From: Lachnospiraceae bacterium
GTDB taxonomy: Bacteria > Bacillota > Clostridia > Lachnospirales > Lachnospiraceae
NCBI GenBank assembly: GCA_910574805.1
Contig: CAJTCV010000010.1
Coordinates: forward strand, 124,001-188,000
DNA length: 64,000 bases
Direction of reading: 5' to 3'
Part shown: positions 33,949 to 43,213 of the stretch, piece after piece
Layout: each line of letters opens with the position of its first letter
Position numbering within the stretch: the first letter of the stretch is position 1
The notes under the pieces: generated by a model
The model's database searches: none
Told to the model about the DNA's origin: nothing
Seen by the model: only the letters and a program-made list of their open reading frames with translations
Position numbers and translations under genes: made by a program

Positions 33949-35957
33949 ACAAGAAAAAAATACTGAAAGGGCTGGTCACTGCCCCCATCGCCATCCTTGC
34001 CGTCCTGTATGCGGGCGGCTACCTGGGGCAGTTCATCGGCAACTACGCCCTCTGGAAACAGGGGGGCGGCTACCCTGGGGATGGCACTTCTCCCCTGCCT
34101 CCCACTCCTTCCTTCTCCGTCTGTCTGCACGCAGCAGTCCGCCCGCCATACGGGATCTACGGCATTTTTATCTGTATCGGGCTTTTGGCGGTGCTGCTCC
34201 TTTTCGTCATGCGGATCGGGTACAGCGACACCGGGGAATATGACGGGGACCGGAACTTCACCTATTCCGCCAAAGGAACCTACGGCACCTCCGGCTGGAT
34301 GAGCCGTAAGGAGATGTCCGGCGTCCTGGAACTGGTAGCCGACCTGCGCCGGTATCAGGGGATCGTCCTGGGCATGCTGGAGCGGAAGGCAGTCTGCGTG
34401 CCGGAGAAGACACGGCTCAACAGCAACCTGGCAGTCTACGGCGCCAGCGGCTCCATGAAGACACGCTCCTTCTGCATGAACCGTATTTTACAGGGGGTAT
34501 CCCGCGGGGAATCCCTGGTCATCTGCGACCCGAAATCGGAGCTGTACGAAAAGTCCAGCGAATACCTGCGCGACAAGGGCTATACGGTCCGTGTGTTCAA
34601 CCTGGTCAATCCGGAAAACTCGGATTCCTGGAACTGCCTCAGTGAAGTGGAAGGGCAGGAACTGATGGCGCAGCTTTTCGTGGACGTCATCATCAAAAAT
34701 ACCACGGGCGGCGGCAAAGGGGACCATTTCTGGGATTCCGCAGAAATGAACCTGTTAAAAGCACTGGTGCTGTATGTGGATAAGGGCTATCTCCCGGAGA
34801 ACCGGAACATGGGGCAGGTCTACCAGCTCATTACCTTAAACTCGGAAACCGCCCTGAACAGCCTGTTTGAAGTGCTTCCCATCAACCACCCGGCCAAGGC
34901 CCCTTACAGCCTTTTTAAGCAGGCGTCCGATTCCGTGCGAAGCGGCGTCATCATCGGCCTGGGGAGCCGCCTGCAGGTGTTCCAGTCGGAACTGATCAAG
35001 AAGATTACCGCACGGGATGAGATCGACCTGGAATTACTGGGCCAGAAGCCCTGCGCCTATTTCCTCGTGACCAGCGACCAGGACAGCACCTTTGACTTCC
35101 TGGCATCCCTGTTTTTGTCCTTTGTGTTCATCAAGCTGGTGCGGTATGCGGACAAAAACTGTGAGGGCGGCCGGCTCCCCGTGCCCGTCCATGTTTTGGG
35201 GGAGGAGTTGACCGCCTGCGGCACCATACCGGACCTTTCCCGGCGCCTGAGCGTGATCCGCTCCCGGAACATCTCCATGTCCTGCGTGTTCCAGAACCTT
35301 GCCGGGCTGCAGAACCGGTATCCCTTAAATCTCTGGCAGGAGATTCTGGGGAATTGCGACGTCCAGCTCTTTTTAGGCTGTACTGATCCCCTGACGGCGG
35401 AGTTTGTCTCTTCCCGCACCGGGCTTGCCAGCATGGCGGTCTCCAGCAAGTCCAAACAGTTAGGCACCTGGCGGATCTCCAACTACACGCCGGAATACCG
35501 GGAGACCAGCGGCGTGGGGAAACGCCCCGTGCTGACGCCAGATGAAGTGCTGCGCCTGCCCATTGACGAGGCGCTTATCATCATCCGGGGAAAGAAAACC
35601 TTAAAGGTGGGCAAGATGGATTATTCCAAACATCCGGAATATCCCCTGCTGCGCCCCTGCAAGGCATCCGCCCACATCCCGGAGTGGAGGCGCCTGGAGA
35701 TGGAAGCTGCTGCCGCACCGGAACCAGCGGTAAAGCCGGCACCACAAAAGACGGATGCAAAGCAGACATCAAAAGCAGCCGTAAAGCCTGCCACAAAAAC
35801 AGGGGCAAAGCCTGCAGCAAAAGGAACGGGGAAAGCACCAGCCTCCGGCACACAGCAGAAAGTGCCTTCCCCTCCGGCATCCGGGTCAAAAAAATCTGCC
35901 CCTTCCGGCACACCTGCCGGGATTGTATCTGCGGACAAAGATTCCATCATGTCCTGA
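33945..35957 (+). CDS. virD4: VirD4/TraG-family coupling ATPase, apparent ATA start
   Basis: Coupling protein that brings substrate DNA to the transfer channel. The frame is open from 33945: DKKKILKGLVTAPIAILAVLY gives membrane helix 1, a periplasmic-side loop follows, then helix 2 (IYGIFICIGLLAVLLLFVM). The ATPase domain has the VirD4-type Walker A GASGSMKTRS, SLVICDPKSELYEKSS, and VHVLGEELTACG; the C-terminal tail is Ala/Lys/Pro-rich. The codon correctly spaced from AAAGGAGG is ATA (33945-33947), where ATG would be expected; the next in-frame start candidate (TTG 34185) would remove helix 1. ATA is a poor initiator, so expression may be low. 670 codons if ATA is used. Confidence 0.85.
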   Translation: MDKKKILKGLVTAPIAILAVLYAGGYLGQFIGNYALWKQGGGYPGDGTSPLPPTPSFSVCLHAAVRPPYGIYGIFICIGLLAVLLLFVMRIGYSDTGEYDGDRNFTYSAKGTYGTSGWMSRKEMSGVLELVADLRRYQGIVLGMLERKAVCVPEKTRLNSNLAVYGASGSMKTRSFCMNRILQGVSRGESLVICDPKSELYEKSSEYLRDKGYTVRVFNLVNPENSDSWNCLSEVEGQELMAQLFVDVIIKNTTGGGKGDHFWDSAEMNLLKALVLYVDKGYLPENRNMGQVYQLITLNSETALNSLFEVLPINHPAKAPYSLFKQASDSVRSGVIIGLGSRLQVFQSELIKKITARDEIDLELLGQKPCAYFLVTSDQDSTFDFLASLFLSFVFIKLVRYADKNCEGGRLPVPVHVLGEELTACGTIPDLSRRLSVIRSRNISMSCVFQNLAGLQNRYPLNLWQEILGNCDVQLFLGCTDPLTAEFVSSRTGLASMAVSSKSKQLGTWRISNYTPEYRETSGVGKRPVLTPDEVLRLPIDEALIIIRGKKTLKVGKMDYSKHPEYPLLRPCKASAHIPEWRRLEMEAAAAPEPAVKPAPQKTDAKQTSKAAVKPATKTGAKPAAKGTGKAPASGTQQKVPSPPASGSKKSAPSGTPAGIVSADKDSIMS

Positions 35958-36028
35958 AACGAAACTGCTATGGAACGGTCCGTTTTGGAGACTGTGAAAT
36001 AGAATAACAACACTATGGAGGTAAACAC

Positions 36029-37627
36029 ATGGCAAGAAAAAAAGAACTTATGGAACTGGAAAACCCTTCTATGGAAGAAAACAATTCTTTGGACGGAACG
36101 GACACAGAAGCCGGGGCTTTCCCCGGAGAAGTAGGCGGCACCCCTCCTGAAACTGACGGGGACGGCATGGACTTAAATGAACTGCTTGGCAGCATGGACC
36201 AGGAACCGGCTGCCGACCCGGACAGGACAGATGGGGATCTCCCGGAACTGACAGAGGAAGAGATCTTCAGGGAAATGCCGGAAAATCCCGATGGCACCGG
36301 CACTGTGCATGGCGCCTCTGAAGAAAGCGATACCCCCGGTGAAGCACAGCCGGAATCGGCAGCCCCGCCTGAACCAAACAGTGCCGCTGCAAAAACCAGA
36401 CGCACCACCCGCAGGAAAAAAGAAGAGCCCCCTACAGAAACAGACGGGGAAACGCAGCGGCCAGAAGCAGAGATGCCGGAGAGCATGGAAGCTGTACCTG
36501 ACAACGTGCCCGATCCCCTGTCTGCTGCTGTCTATAAAAGCGGGCTGGCGGATGAGACAGCAGATGGAATGGATGGCACCATTCCGCAGGAGGAAACGGA
36601 ACCCGCTGGAACCGGGCCGGAAGATACGCCTTTACCCTCCGCTGAAGACACAGCCGGAACCGCGTCTCCCCCTGCTGCATCCTCTTCCCGCCGTACCACT
36701 GCCAGAGGCAGAAAAGAAGATGCCCCGGTACTGACACTGGAGGTACGTGGGGAAGTGGAAACGGAAGAATCCCGTGACGATGCCATCTGGCATGAGATCC
36801 ACAATGCTTACCGTACCCGGCGCATCCTTACCGGGCAGCTTGGCGGGATCGAGCAGACGGACAATGGAAAGACCATCACCATTGTAGACTATAAAGGATT
36901 CCGGATTGTGATCCCCTTAAAAGAGATGATGATCAACGTGGGCCGCAGCCCTTCCGGACAGGAATATGCGGAGTTCATGCTGCGCCAGAACAAGATCCTC
37001 GGCAATATGCTGGGCGCAGAGATTGACTTCATCGTAAAAGGGATTGATTCCAAAACCCGCAGCGTAGTCGCCAGCCGGAAGGAAGCCATGCTCCGGAAAC
37101 GGCAGACCTTTTATCTGGATACGGATGCGGCAGGCATGTACCGCATTTACGAAGGCCGCATTGCCCAGGCCCGTGTGATCGCCGTGGCAGAGAAGGTCAT
37201 CCGGGTAGAGGTGTTCGGTGTGGAATGTTCCATCATGGCCCGTGACCTGGCCTGGGAATGGATCGGGGATGCCCACGAACGCTTTTCCGTAGGAGACCAG
37301 GTTCTTGTACGCATCCTGAACGTGCGCCGTGACAGCCTGGAAGATATGGGTATCAAAGCGGACATCAAGAGCGTGTCCCAAAACACCAGCCATGACAACC
37401 TGAAAAAATGCCGTATCCAGAGCAAGTATGCCGGTAAGGTCACGGATGTACATAAGGGCGTGGTCTATATCCGCCTGTCTAACGGAGTGAACGCTGTGGC
37501 CCACTCCTGCTACGACTACCGGACTCCCGGCAAGAAGGATGATGTGAGCTTTGCCGTCACCCGGATTGATGAAGAACGGGGCGTGGCTGTGGGGATTATT
37601 ACCCGGATCATCCGGCAGAATCTGTGA
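36029..37627 (+). CDS. ICE protein with acidic N-terminus and S1-like OB-fold domains
   Basis: 532 residues, ribosome site ATGGAGG. The first 245 residues are acidic, Pro/Glu/Thr-rich and disordered, with a basic patch KTRRTTRRKK. The C-terminal part (about 250-532) contains repeated beta-barrel units: an NGKTITIVDYKGFRIVIPL unit, one reading YEGRIAQARVIAVAEKVIRVEV and one reading YAGKVTDVHKGVVYIRLSNGVNAVAHSC, the last being a clear S1-type RNA-binding motif. S1-like proteins occur at this place in several Firmicute ICEs; the role is unknown. It is the last gene before a strong terminator. Confidence 0.72.
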   Translation: MARKKELMELENPSMEENNSLDGTDTEAGAFPGEVGGTPPETDGDGMDLNELLGSMDQEPAADPDRTDGDLPELTEEEIFREMPENPDGTGTVHGASEESDTPGEAQPESAAPPEPNSAAAKTRRTTRRKKEEPPTETDGETQRPEAEMPESMEAVPDNVPDPLSAAVYKSGLADETADGMDGTIPQEETEPAGTGPEDTPLPSAEDTAGTASPPAASSSRRTTARGRKEDAPVLTLEVRGEVETEESRDDAIWHEIHNAYRTRRILTGQLGGIEQTDNGKTITIVDYKGFRIVIPLKEMMINVGRSPSGQEYAEFMLRQNKILGNMLGAEIDFIVKGIDSKTRSVVASRKEAMLRKRQTFYLDTDAAGMYRIYEGRIAQARVIAVAEKVIRVEVFGVECSIMARDLAWEWIGDAHERFSVGDQVLVRILNVRRDSLEDMGIKADIKSVSQNTSHDNLKKCRIQSKYAGKVTDVHKGVVYIRLSNGVNAVAHSCYDYRTPGKKDDVSFAVTRIDEERGVAVGIITRIIRQNL

Positions 37628-37654
37628 TATTTCTTGCAGATATGATATAAAACA

Positions 37655-37697
37655 TATGGAGCTACAACTCTTTTAAATGTTGTGGCTCCATACTTTT
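37655..37697 (+). terminator. strong terminator of the transfer operon
   Basis: 14-bp stem (one G-T pair) TATGGAGCTACAAC with GTTGTGGCTCCATA, 10-base loop, then ACTTTT. It also faces the convergent resistance operon. Confidence 0.85.
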
Positions 37698-37768
37698 ATC
37701 TCTTTACATAGCCATTCCTCTACATCTTTTTCCTGATACGAAAGCGCAACGAACAGGTTTAAAATCAA

Positions 37769-37900
37769 CTAACATATTACAGTTTCATGCTTACACTTTG
37801 GGCAGAATAAGGGGAAGTTTTCAAGGATAGTATCTGCTCTAAGTTGTATGCGGGTTTTGCTGTTACACACTGGACAATACAACCATACCCGTCCAGACAT
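37769..37900 (-). CDS. cysteine-rich KTR-domain small protein
   Basis: 43 residues, found by reading the minus strand: it contains LYCPVCNSKTRIQL and FCPKCKHETVI, i.e. two CPxC zinc-knuckle pairs flanking the KTR motif. This is the 'cysteine-rich KTR' family, commonly found beside resistance genes in Firmicute mobile elements. The ATG overlaps the stop of the VOC gene (TAATG), so translation is coupled and it is the last gene of the seven-gene cargo operon. Relatives are somewhat longer, so the TAG at 37769 may truncate it slightly. Function unknown; probable zinc binding. Confidence 0.75.
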   Translation of the reverse strand: MSGRVWLYCPVCNSKTRIQLRADTILENFPLFCPKCKHETVIC

Positions 37901-38340
37901 TAAACCACCTCACTTTCCGGTTTGTTAAACACAATTTCATATTTGATCCCCTCTAAATCTTTGAAGAACATCGCATAATAATAGGGCCCGTGTTCTTCAA
38001 AAATTCGTGGAGCATAAATTATATTTGCCCCTATTTCTTTGATACGCAAATAGAGTTCATCCACTTCTTTTCTTGAATTAGCTCTAAATGCCATATGGTG
38101 AAATGCTCCTGGTTTTCTTCGATGTATGGTATCACTTTTGAAAGTTGTACGGGGTGAACATATAGCAAAATCAAAACTTTCGTTCAAATATTCAACCACA
38201 TATAAATCGTGTTCTTCAATAACGGCGCTTATTTTGTCCGTCAGACTATATCCCAAAATGGGCATAAGTTTGTCATAAAACGGCTCTGCGATCTTCATAT
38301 TTTTAACCGTAATTTGAATATGATCAATAATCGGTTTCAT
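37900..38340 (-). CDS. VOC-superfamily (glyoxalase/bleomycin-resistance-like) protein
   Basis: 146 residues. Two beta-alpha-beta-beta-beta modules typical of the VOC fold: IDHIQITVKNMKIAEPFYDKLMPILGY and FHHMAFRANSRKEVDELYLRIKEIGA, ending in FFKDLEGIKYEIVF. Metal-ligand candidates are H7 in DHIQI, H in FHHMAF and E in KYEIVF. Members include metalloenzymes and drug-binding resistance proteins; substrate cannot be told. It lies 12 bp after the DUF2087 remnant and has AGAAGGAGG upstream. Confidence 0.82.
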   Translation of the reverse strand: MKPIIDHIQITVKNMKIAEPFYDKLMPILGYSLTDKISAVIEEHDLYVVEYLNESFDFAICSPRTTFKSDTIHRRKPGAFHHMAFRANSRKEVDELYLRIKEIGANIIYAPRIFEEHGPYYYAMFFKDLEGIKYEIVFNKPESEVV

Positions 38341-38352
38341 CCTTTCCTCCTT

Positions 38353-38828
38353 CTAATTTGTGAGCCAATATTGTCGGCCATCTCTGGTACGCTCCATAAA
38401 TCCGTACATAATAAGGTATCGTCGAATAGTCATATAATCAGCATAAATAGGCTTGAGAATTTCATTAACTTCATGCTCACTGTATTTTTTTCCATATTCA
38501 AATTGTTCAGCTATTTTTCCAAGGATAACAACCTTTTTCTTTTCTTTGGGCGAAAAAGATTTTAGTACAAGAGGTTGAATACTGGAAAAAAAGTCTCAAC
38601 AATGTGTTGCTTTTCATCCTCTGTGATAAGATAGCGATCATCAACATAAATTGCATTATTATGAATGGGAATGATCTGTTCAGTAGTTATTGGTTCATCC
38701 TCAAACACTAATTCATACATAGCTAAATAGAATTTAGCCTGTTTTGCCTTTTCCCTAAATGTAAAACGTTGTCTACGAATTGTAGCTTCTGTTACATTTA
38801 ATTTTTTTGCCATATCCTTATAATTCAT
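38353..38828 (-). pseudogene. DUF2087 helix-turn-helix regulator, frameshifted
   Basis: First frame (38562-38828): MNYKDMAKKLNVTEATIRRQRF, a DNA-binding helix-turn-helix, through EKQHIVETFF. It then leaves the family in a T-run (A7 on the plus strand, 38586-38592). One extra base would continue SSIQPLVLKSFSPKEKKKVV..., then KYSEHEVNEILKPIYADYMTIRRYLIMYG to RQYWLTN and a stop at 38353, the full DUF2087 domain. The intact protein would be about 158 residues. Lesion in a homopolymer: real mutation or sequencing error. Confidence 0.8.
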
Positions 38829-38846
38829 AATAATACTACATATTGA

Positions 38847-39452
38847 TTATTTCTCTATTGAAACAAATGGTGGAAAACTATCAGAACTATTCACACGTTG
38901 CATTGTATTTATGTCATAGTCAAAGCATTTTCCATTATATTCATAATGTAATTTTCCATCTTCACAATAAAAACGATGTTCTGATTGAAATGCCACAGGC
39001 TTAGATTGTCCGTCTTGTATTGGCTGATCACGATACAAAACCTGATCCTCCGAAAATTTTAAAACATTGTTTTCGAGACAGATGTCATATATGCCACTAA
39101 CCACTGCCTCTGCTGCTACATTTCTTCCAGTAGCTGAAATCATTCTAAAACAACCGGTCATTGTATCTGTACTTTTACGCTTAGCTAATTCAAAACGAAA
39201 CAATGATACCGCACTAAAATCTTTTCGCAGTTCTTCTCGTTGTCCATCAGCTCCCATAAGCCATATCTTTTTATTTGCAACTATAAACATATCTAATTGA
39301 AATCCGCTTTGTGAGTATTTTAGATTTGAAAAAGAAATCTGATCAGAGTATACACCCTCTAACGCACCATCCTCTAGTTTGTAAACCAATTCCTTTGTAA
39401 ACAGTGTTCTTCCATTTACATTTTCTTCGATAAAATCTATACTCTTTTTCAT
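38847..39452 (-). CDS. protein of unknown function in the resistance operon
   Basis: 201 residues from ATG 39452; the in-frame TTG two codons upstream is less likely. Soluble, no signal peptide or membrane helix. It reads as an alternating beta-strand protein (LDMFIVANKKIWLMGADG, HRFYCEDGKLHYEYNGKCFDYD). I recognise no family. The tight position between an efflux pump and the DUF2087 gene implies a shared function in stress or drug response. Confidence 0.6.
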   Translation of the reverse strand: MKKSIDFIEENVNGRTLFTKELVYKLEDGALEGVYSDQISFSNLKYSQSGFQLDMFIVANKKIWLMGADGQREELRKDFSAVSLFRFELAKRKSTDTMTGCFRMISATGRNVAAEAVVSGIYDICLENNVLKFSEDQVLYRDQPIQDGQSKPVAFQSEHRFYCEDGKLHYEYNGKCFDYDINTMQRVNSSDSFPPFVSIEK

Positions 39453-39483
39453 CTTCAAGTCCCTCTTTCATTAAAATATCAGC

Positions 39484-40653
39484 TCACCGCACAGTCTTTT
39501 TCCAGATAAAACATATAATTGTTCCAATTAGTGCGATCGCTCCCATGGTGATATAAGGCAATTCAATACTACGCTCATACAGATACCCAGCCAGCAGAGG
39601 GGCAATGACTTTGCTAAGATTTCCGGCGGTGCTGGCAAAGCCCATGAGTATTCCTTTGCGCTGATTGGCCGCCTTGGATAGGCTTGCGTTTAGTGTGGGT
39701 ACTGTTAAAGCGGAAGATACTGCAAATAGACCGAAAACAACAAGTACACTGATAAAGCCAGATGTTAATACCATAGCAAAGGCAACCAGTGCTTTACAAA
39801 ATATGCCTGTCAGTATTAGTAGCTTATCGCCCATCTTATTTTCCAAAGGACCGGTAAAAAAACCCTGTACTACAATTAAAACACCTGCTACCACCATCCA
39901 AACAACACCAACTTGCCCGGTGGTAAATCCAAACTTGTCAACGACATATAGCCCCGTAATACCCTGCAAACCGGTTTGACAGAAGTTTACGATAAAAATA
40001 AGGATCAGAATAACTCCTGCGGGACCAAGCAGCATGCTTTTCAGGGCTAAAAAATCAAAAGAATCTTTTTTGTGCGGATAACCTGACCTCTCTATGGACT
40101 CTGGCAAAACGGTTACAATGAGTAAAAATGCAATAAATGAAATTCCGGCTCCTGTAAAGAATGGAAGTGCAAGTGAATAGCCAGCCAGAATACCGCCAAA
40201 CAGCGGCCCTAACATAACACCTACACTCATTGCGGCTCCAAGCTGGCCCATATTCTTGCTTCTTTCGTCCTCTGTGCTGGAATCACCCACATAGGCCAGG
40301 GACGCAACTGACGTAGCAGATGACAAAATACCGGATAAAGCACGGGCGATAAACAGTGTCCAAAAGGAGGAGGCCAAGCCAAACAGCAATAAGCTGATTG
40401 TATAGCCCAACATGCCAATGCTGATAATCGGCTTTCTGCCGATTCGGTCGGACAGCACTCCCCAAAACGGGGCGCACAGTGTTTGTGTCAGCGCATATAT
40501 GGCCGTGAGCCAGCCAAGTTCTTTGCCACCCGCTCCGAGATTTTTCATGTAAAACGGCATAACCGGAATGATCAGGCTATATCCTAACGCAATTACAAAA
40601 GTTGCAAGTTTCAAGGCAAAAATAGGCGTTTTATTCATTGAGTTTTTATTCAT
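39484..40653 (-). CDS. MFS drug efflux transporter
   Basis: 389 residues, 12 predicted membrane helices, the length of the DHA1 drug:H+ antiporter group. Motif A between helices 2 and 3 is GVLSDRIGRKPI; helix 5 carries the antiporter motif-C-like GVMLGPLFGGILAGY. The start overlaps the rifamycin phosphotransferase gene by 8 bp, so the two are translationally coupled. Similar pumps export tetracyclines, quinolones or macrolides; specificity cannot be inferred. Its pairing with a rifamycin-inactivating enzyme suggests action on the same or a related compound. Confidence 0.88.
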   Translation of the reverse strand: MNKNSMNKTPIFALKLATFVIALGYSLIIPVMPFYMKNLGAGGKELGWLTAIYALTQTLCAPFWGVLSDRIGRKPIISIGMLGYTISLLLFGLASSFWTLFIARALSGILSSATSVASLAYVGDSSTEDERSKNMGQLGAAMSVGVMLGPLFGGILAGYSLALPFFTGAGISFIAFLLIVTVLPESIERSGYPHKKDSFDFLALKSMLLGPAGVILILIFIVNFCQTGLQGITGLYVVDKFGFTTGQVGVVWMVVAGVLIVVQGFFTGPLENKMGDKLLILTGIFCKALVAFAMVLTSGFISVLVVFGLFAVSSALTVPTLNASLSKAANQRKGILMGFASTAGNLSKVIAPLLAGYLYERSIELPYITMGAIALIGTIICFIWKKTVR

Positions 40654-43213
40654 TGAGTGTCACCTCCCCTGTTGCGCCGTCCACTGTTATCATTTGTCCG
40701 TTTTGTATGGTTCGCGTAGCAGTGTGTGTTGCCATGACAGCGGGGATACCATATTCACGGGCAACAATGCTTGAATGGCTAAGAGGGCCGCCAATGTCTG
40801 TTACAATCGCACTTGCGGAGGCAAACAACTGCGTCCATGCGGGAGTTGTGGTAACGGCGACCAGGATACTTCCCGGCTGGAATTTCTCAAAATCTGCCGG
40901 GCTGTTCAGTACACAGGCGGGAGCCGTAACAACGCCTGGGCTGGTTCCTATGCCCGTCAATACAATTTTCCCATCTTTCTGTCTTTGAGTTGCATGTGAT
41001 ACGGCTTTTTTGCTTTTTTCCGGCAACATGGAAGGCGCCACATAACCCCGGAATATATCATGTTCCGCTTGCCTGGCAGGGATTGCCTCACTCAGATCAG
41101 ACAGGGGCATATTTTTATCAAGCTGTGTTATGAGCGTTTCCAATTCTGTTTTTGTGAGCCAGTAAATATCGTCCAGATGTGAAATGGCTCCTCCAGTTAA
41201 GAGACGTTCAGAAATTTCCTGTAGCATACGGCGAATCAGTGGGTGCCCCATCCCCATCAAATAAATAGCGTTTTCACGCATGGGGGCAGTATTTTGTGCC
41301 CAATGGAGCAGCTTCAAAAACAGCTTTTTACGGTGGCCGCCTATCTGTTGCAAAATCTCTTTTTCGGCCAGCTTCCTGCGCTTTTCAAATGTGATTTGGC
41401 GCGAATACGGATTTTCCCCTTTTTCCTCCAAAAACGCTTTTATGGATTCAAAGGTTGGCGTAAGCATCTCCTGTGGTGTGGCATATGCAAAATCAAATTC
41501 ATACGCAGTACAGCCAAACTCTTTGAAATAGGCGTTAATCCAGCTTTTCCACTCTATCCACATCTCCTGCGAAACTTCCGCAGGCAAAATGGAGGACTTG
41601 AAATCTTCTGCTATCTTTGCTGCAGGATTACTTTTCAGATAGAAGCCTAAAGTGTTATTTTGCTTTGCCCATTCCGAAAGGTCCCACAGGTTCTTTTCCG
41701 ATTGCAGCGCAATCGTATCAAACCCAAGCAAGAGAACGGAAATGTCTGTTATACCAGCACGGCGGGCCGTACCCTGAAAGAATTTTGTAAATAACGTTTC
41801 GCTGATAGAGGCGGCAGGCAATGTAAGCTGAATCCTCGTGAAATAAATACATGCGGCGTAAAATACGGCTTGAATGCCCTCCATAATCTGCTTGGCGCTT
41901 AACGTATGCAGGGATGTTTCGTCCCACTGCCTCACCACATCTTCAAATTTTTTTCTTGCCGCTTCAAAGCGCATCATGCTGTTGGTAAGCGTCCGATGCA
42001 AAGAGCGGAGGGAAAGGGATTTTACAGCAATTAAAAGAGGCTTTGCCTTAGCGGAAAGATAAACATAACCATTGATGATCGTGTATGCCCCATTGTCTGG
42101 CAGCAGCTTTTTTGCGCTTGTACCAAACATATCCACCCATAAAAGCGCCGACGCACGGTTGACTAATTCAAGGCCAAGAGTGGCGAACAGAGGCGTGACT
42201 GGGTTTGGCAGGTGTTCTGCCAGACTGCCCTTTGTGTAAACTACATTCTTTTCCGGCAATACCCACTCCGGCGGTAAGACCGTAATGGGGCGGGCCTGAA
42301 CAATATACAACTTATCTTTTTCCAGCGCCCATTCTATATCCATAGGCATTCGATAATATTTCTCAATTTTATTTCCAAGCTGCGTCAGCCGTATGACTTG
42401 ATTGCGGGTAAGGGCAGGTTTTTTACGGAGCCGTCCGGGGACAGGGATTTCTTCCGTTCCGTCTAAGGTGCGAACCGTCATAATCTCTTTGTTTGCCGCT
42501 TCATATGATACGATTCGGACGGCGCTCTTATCCGTAACAATTGTATCAGGGGTGACTAAGCTGGAAACCACCGCTTCACCAAGCCCCCATGCGGCATTTA
42601 TAATCATTTCGTTACGTCTGCCGTTCATAGGGTTGATTGTAAACATAACACCAGAAGCATCAGAAAACGCCAACTTTTGTACGACTACGGCAAGGGCCAC
42701 AAGCTCCTGCCTGATATTATTCTTTATGCGGTAAGCAATCGCACGAGCTGTCCAAAGGGATGCCCAGCACCGCTTTACAGCGTCAAGGACTTCATTCTCA
42801 CCTTGTATATTGAGATAAGTGTCCTGCTGGCCCGCAAAAGAAGCATCGGGTAAATCCTCTGCGGTCGCGGAGGATCGAACAGCCACCGAAACATTTCCCA
42901 ATCCGGCATAAGCGGTTTTTATTGCCGCCGACACTTCCTGCGGCATTTTTCCATTATGAAAAAGTTGACCAATCTGCTTGGATATATCTTCAAGTTGACT
43001 GGTACTGTTGGAATCTATGCCCTCCAGCAATGCTTTGATGTAAGGCTGAATTTGGTTCGCTTCAACAAAAATCCGGTATGAAGCAGTTGTAACATGAAAG
43101 CCGTTCGGCACAGGGATACCCGCTGTCAATAGCTTTGATAAAGACATACCTTTTCCGCCAACCATTTCAAGTGATGCCTGTTTATGCTCCAAAGACAGGA
43201 TATAGGGGTTCAT
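40646..43213 (-). CDS. rph: rifamycin phosphotransferase / PEP-synthase-like enzyme
   Basis: 855 residues from ATG 43213, which has GGAGGTG 7 bases upstream; an earlier in-frame start lies inside tetR. Three domains in order: ATP-grasp nucleotide-binding domain (GGKGMSLSKLLTAGIPVPNGF; VAVRSSATAEDLPDASFAGQQDTYLN; QARPITVLPPEW near residue 320), a long helical middle domain of the rifampin-binding type, and the swivelling phosphohistidine domain with catalytic His at about 813 in GGPLSHSSIVAREYGIPAVM. PEP synthase is shorter and has a C-terminal PEP barrel, which is missing here, so the RPH family fits better. Known: RPH uses ATP to phosphorylate rifamycins. TetR control and efflux linkage support resistance. 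Confidence 0.85.
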   Translation of the reverse strand: MNPYILSLEHKQASLEMVGGKGMSLSKLLTAGIPVPNGFHVTTASYRIFVEANQIQPYIKALLEGIDSNSTSQLEDISKQIGQLFHNGKMPQEVSAAIKTAYAGLGNVSVAVRSSATAEDLPDASFAGQQDTYLNIQGENEVLDAVKRCWASLWTARAIAYRIKNNIRQELVALAVVVQKLAFSDASGVMFTINPMNGRRNEMIINAAWGLGEAVVSSLVTPDTIVTDKSAVRIVSYEAANKEIMTVRTLDGTEEIPVPGRLRKKPALTRNQVIRLTQLGNKIEKYYRMPMDIEWALEKDKLYIVQARPITVLPPEWVLPEKNVVYTKGSLAEHLPNPVTPLFATLGLELVNRASALLWVDMFGTSAKKLLPDNGAYTIINGYVYLSAKAKPLLIAVKSLSLRSLHRTLTNSMMRFEAARKKFEDVVRQWDETSLHTLSAKQIMEGIQAVFYAACIYFTRIQLTLPAASISETLFTKFFQGTARRAGITDISVLLLGFDTIALQSEKNLWDLSEWAKQNNTLGFYLKSNPAAKIAEDFKSSILPAEVSQEMWIEWKSWINAYFKEFGCTAYEFDFAYATPQEMLTPTFESIKAFLEEKGENPYSRQITFEKRRKLAEKEILQQIGGHRKKLFLKLLHWAQNTAPMRENAIYLMGMGHPLIRRMLQEISERLLTGGAISHLDDIYWLTKTELETLITQLDKNMPLSDLSEAIPARQAEHDIFRGYVAPSMLPEKSKKAVSHATQRQKDGKIVLTGIGTSPGVVTAPACVLNSPADFEKFQPGSILVAVTTTPAWTQLFASASAIVTDIGGPLSHSSIVAREYGIPAVMATHTATRTIQNGQMITVDGATGEVTLNE

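Noticed and set aside
40646-43213. Phosphoenolpyruvate synthase
   Set aside because: ATP-grasp and phosphohistidine domains are shared, but the PEP-binding barrel is absent and the length and domain order fit rifamycin phosphotransferase.
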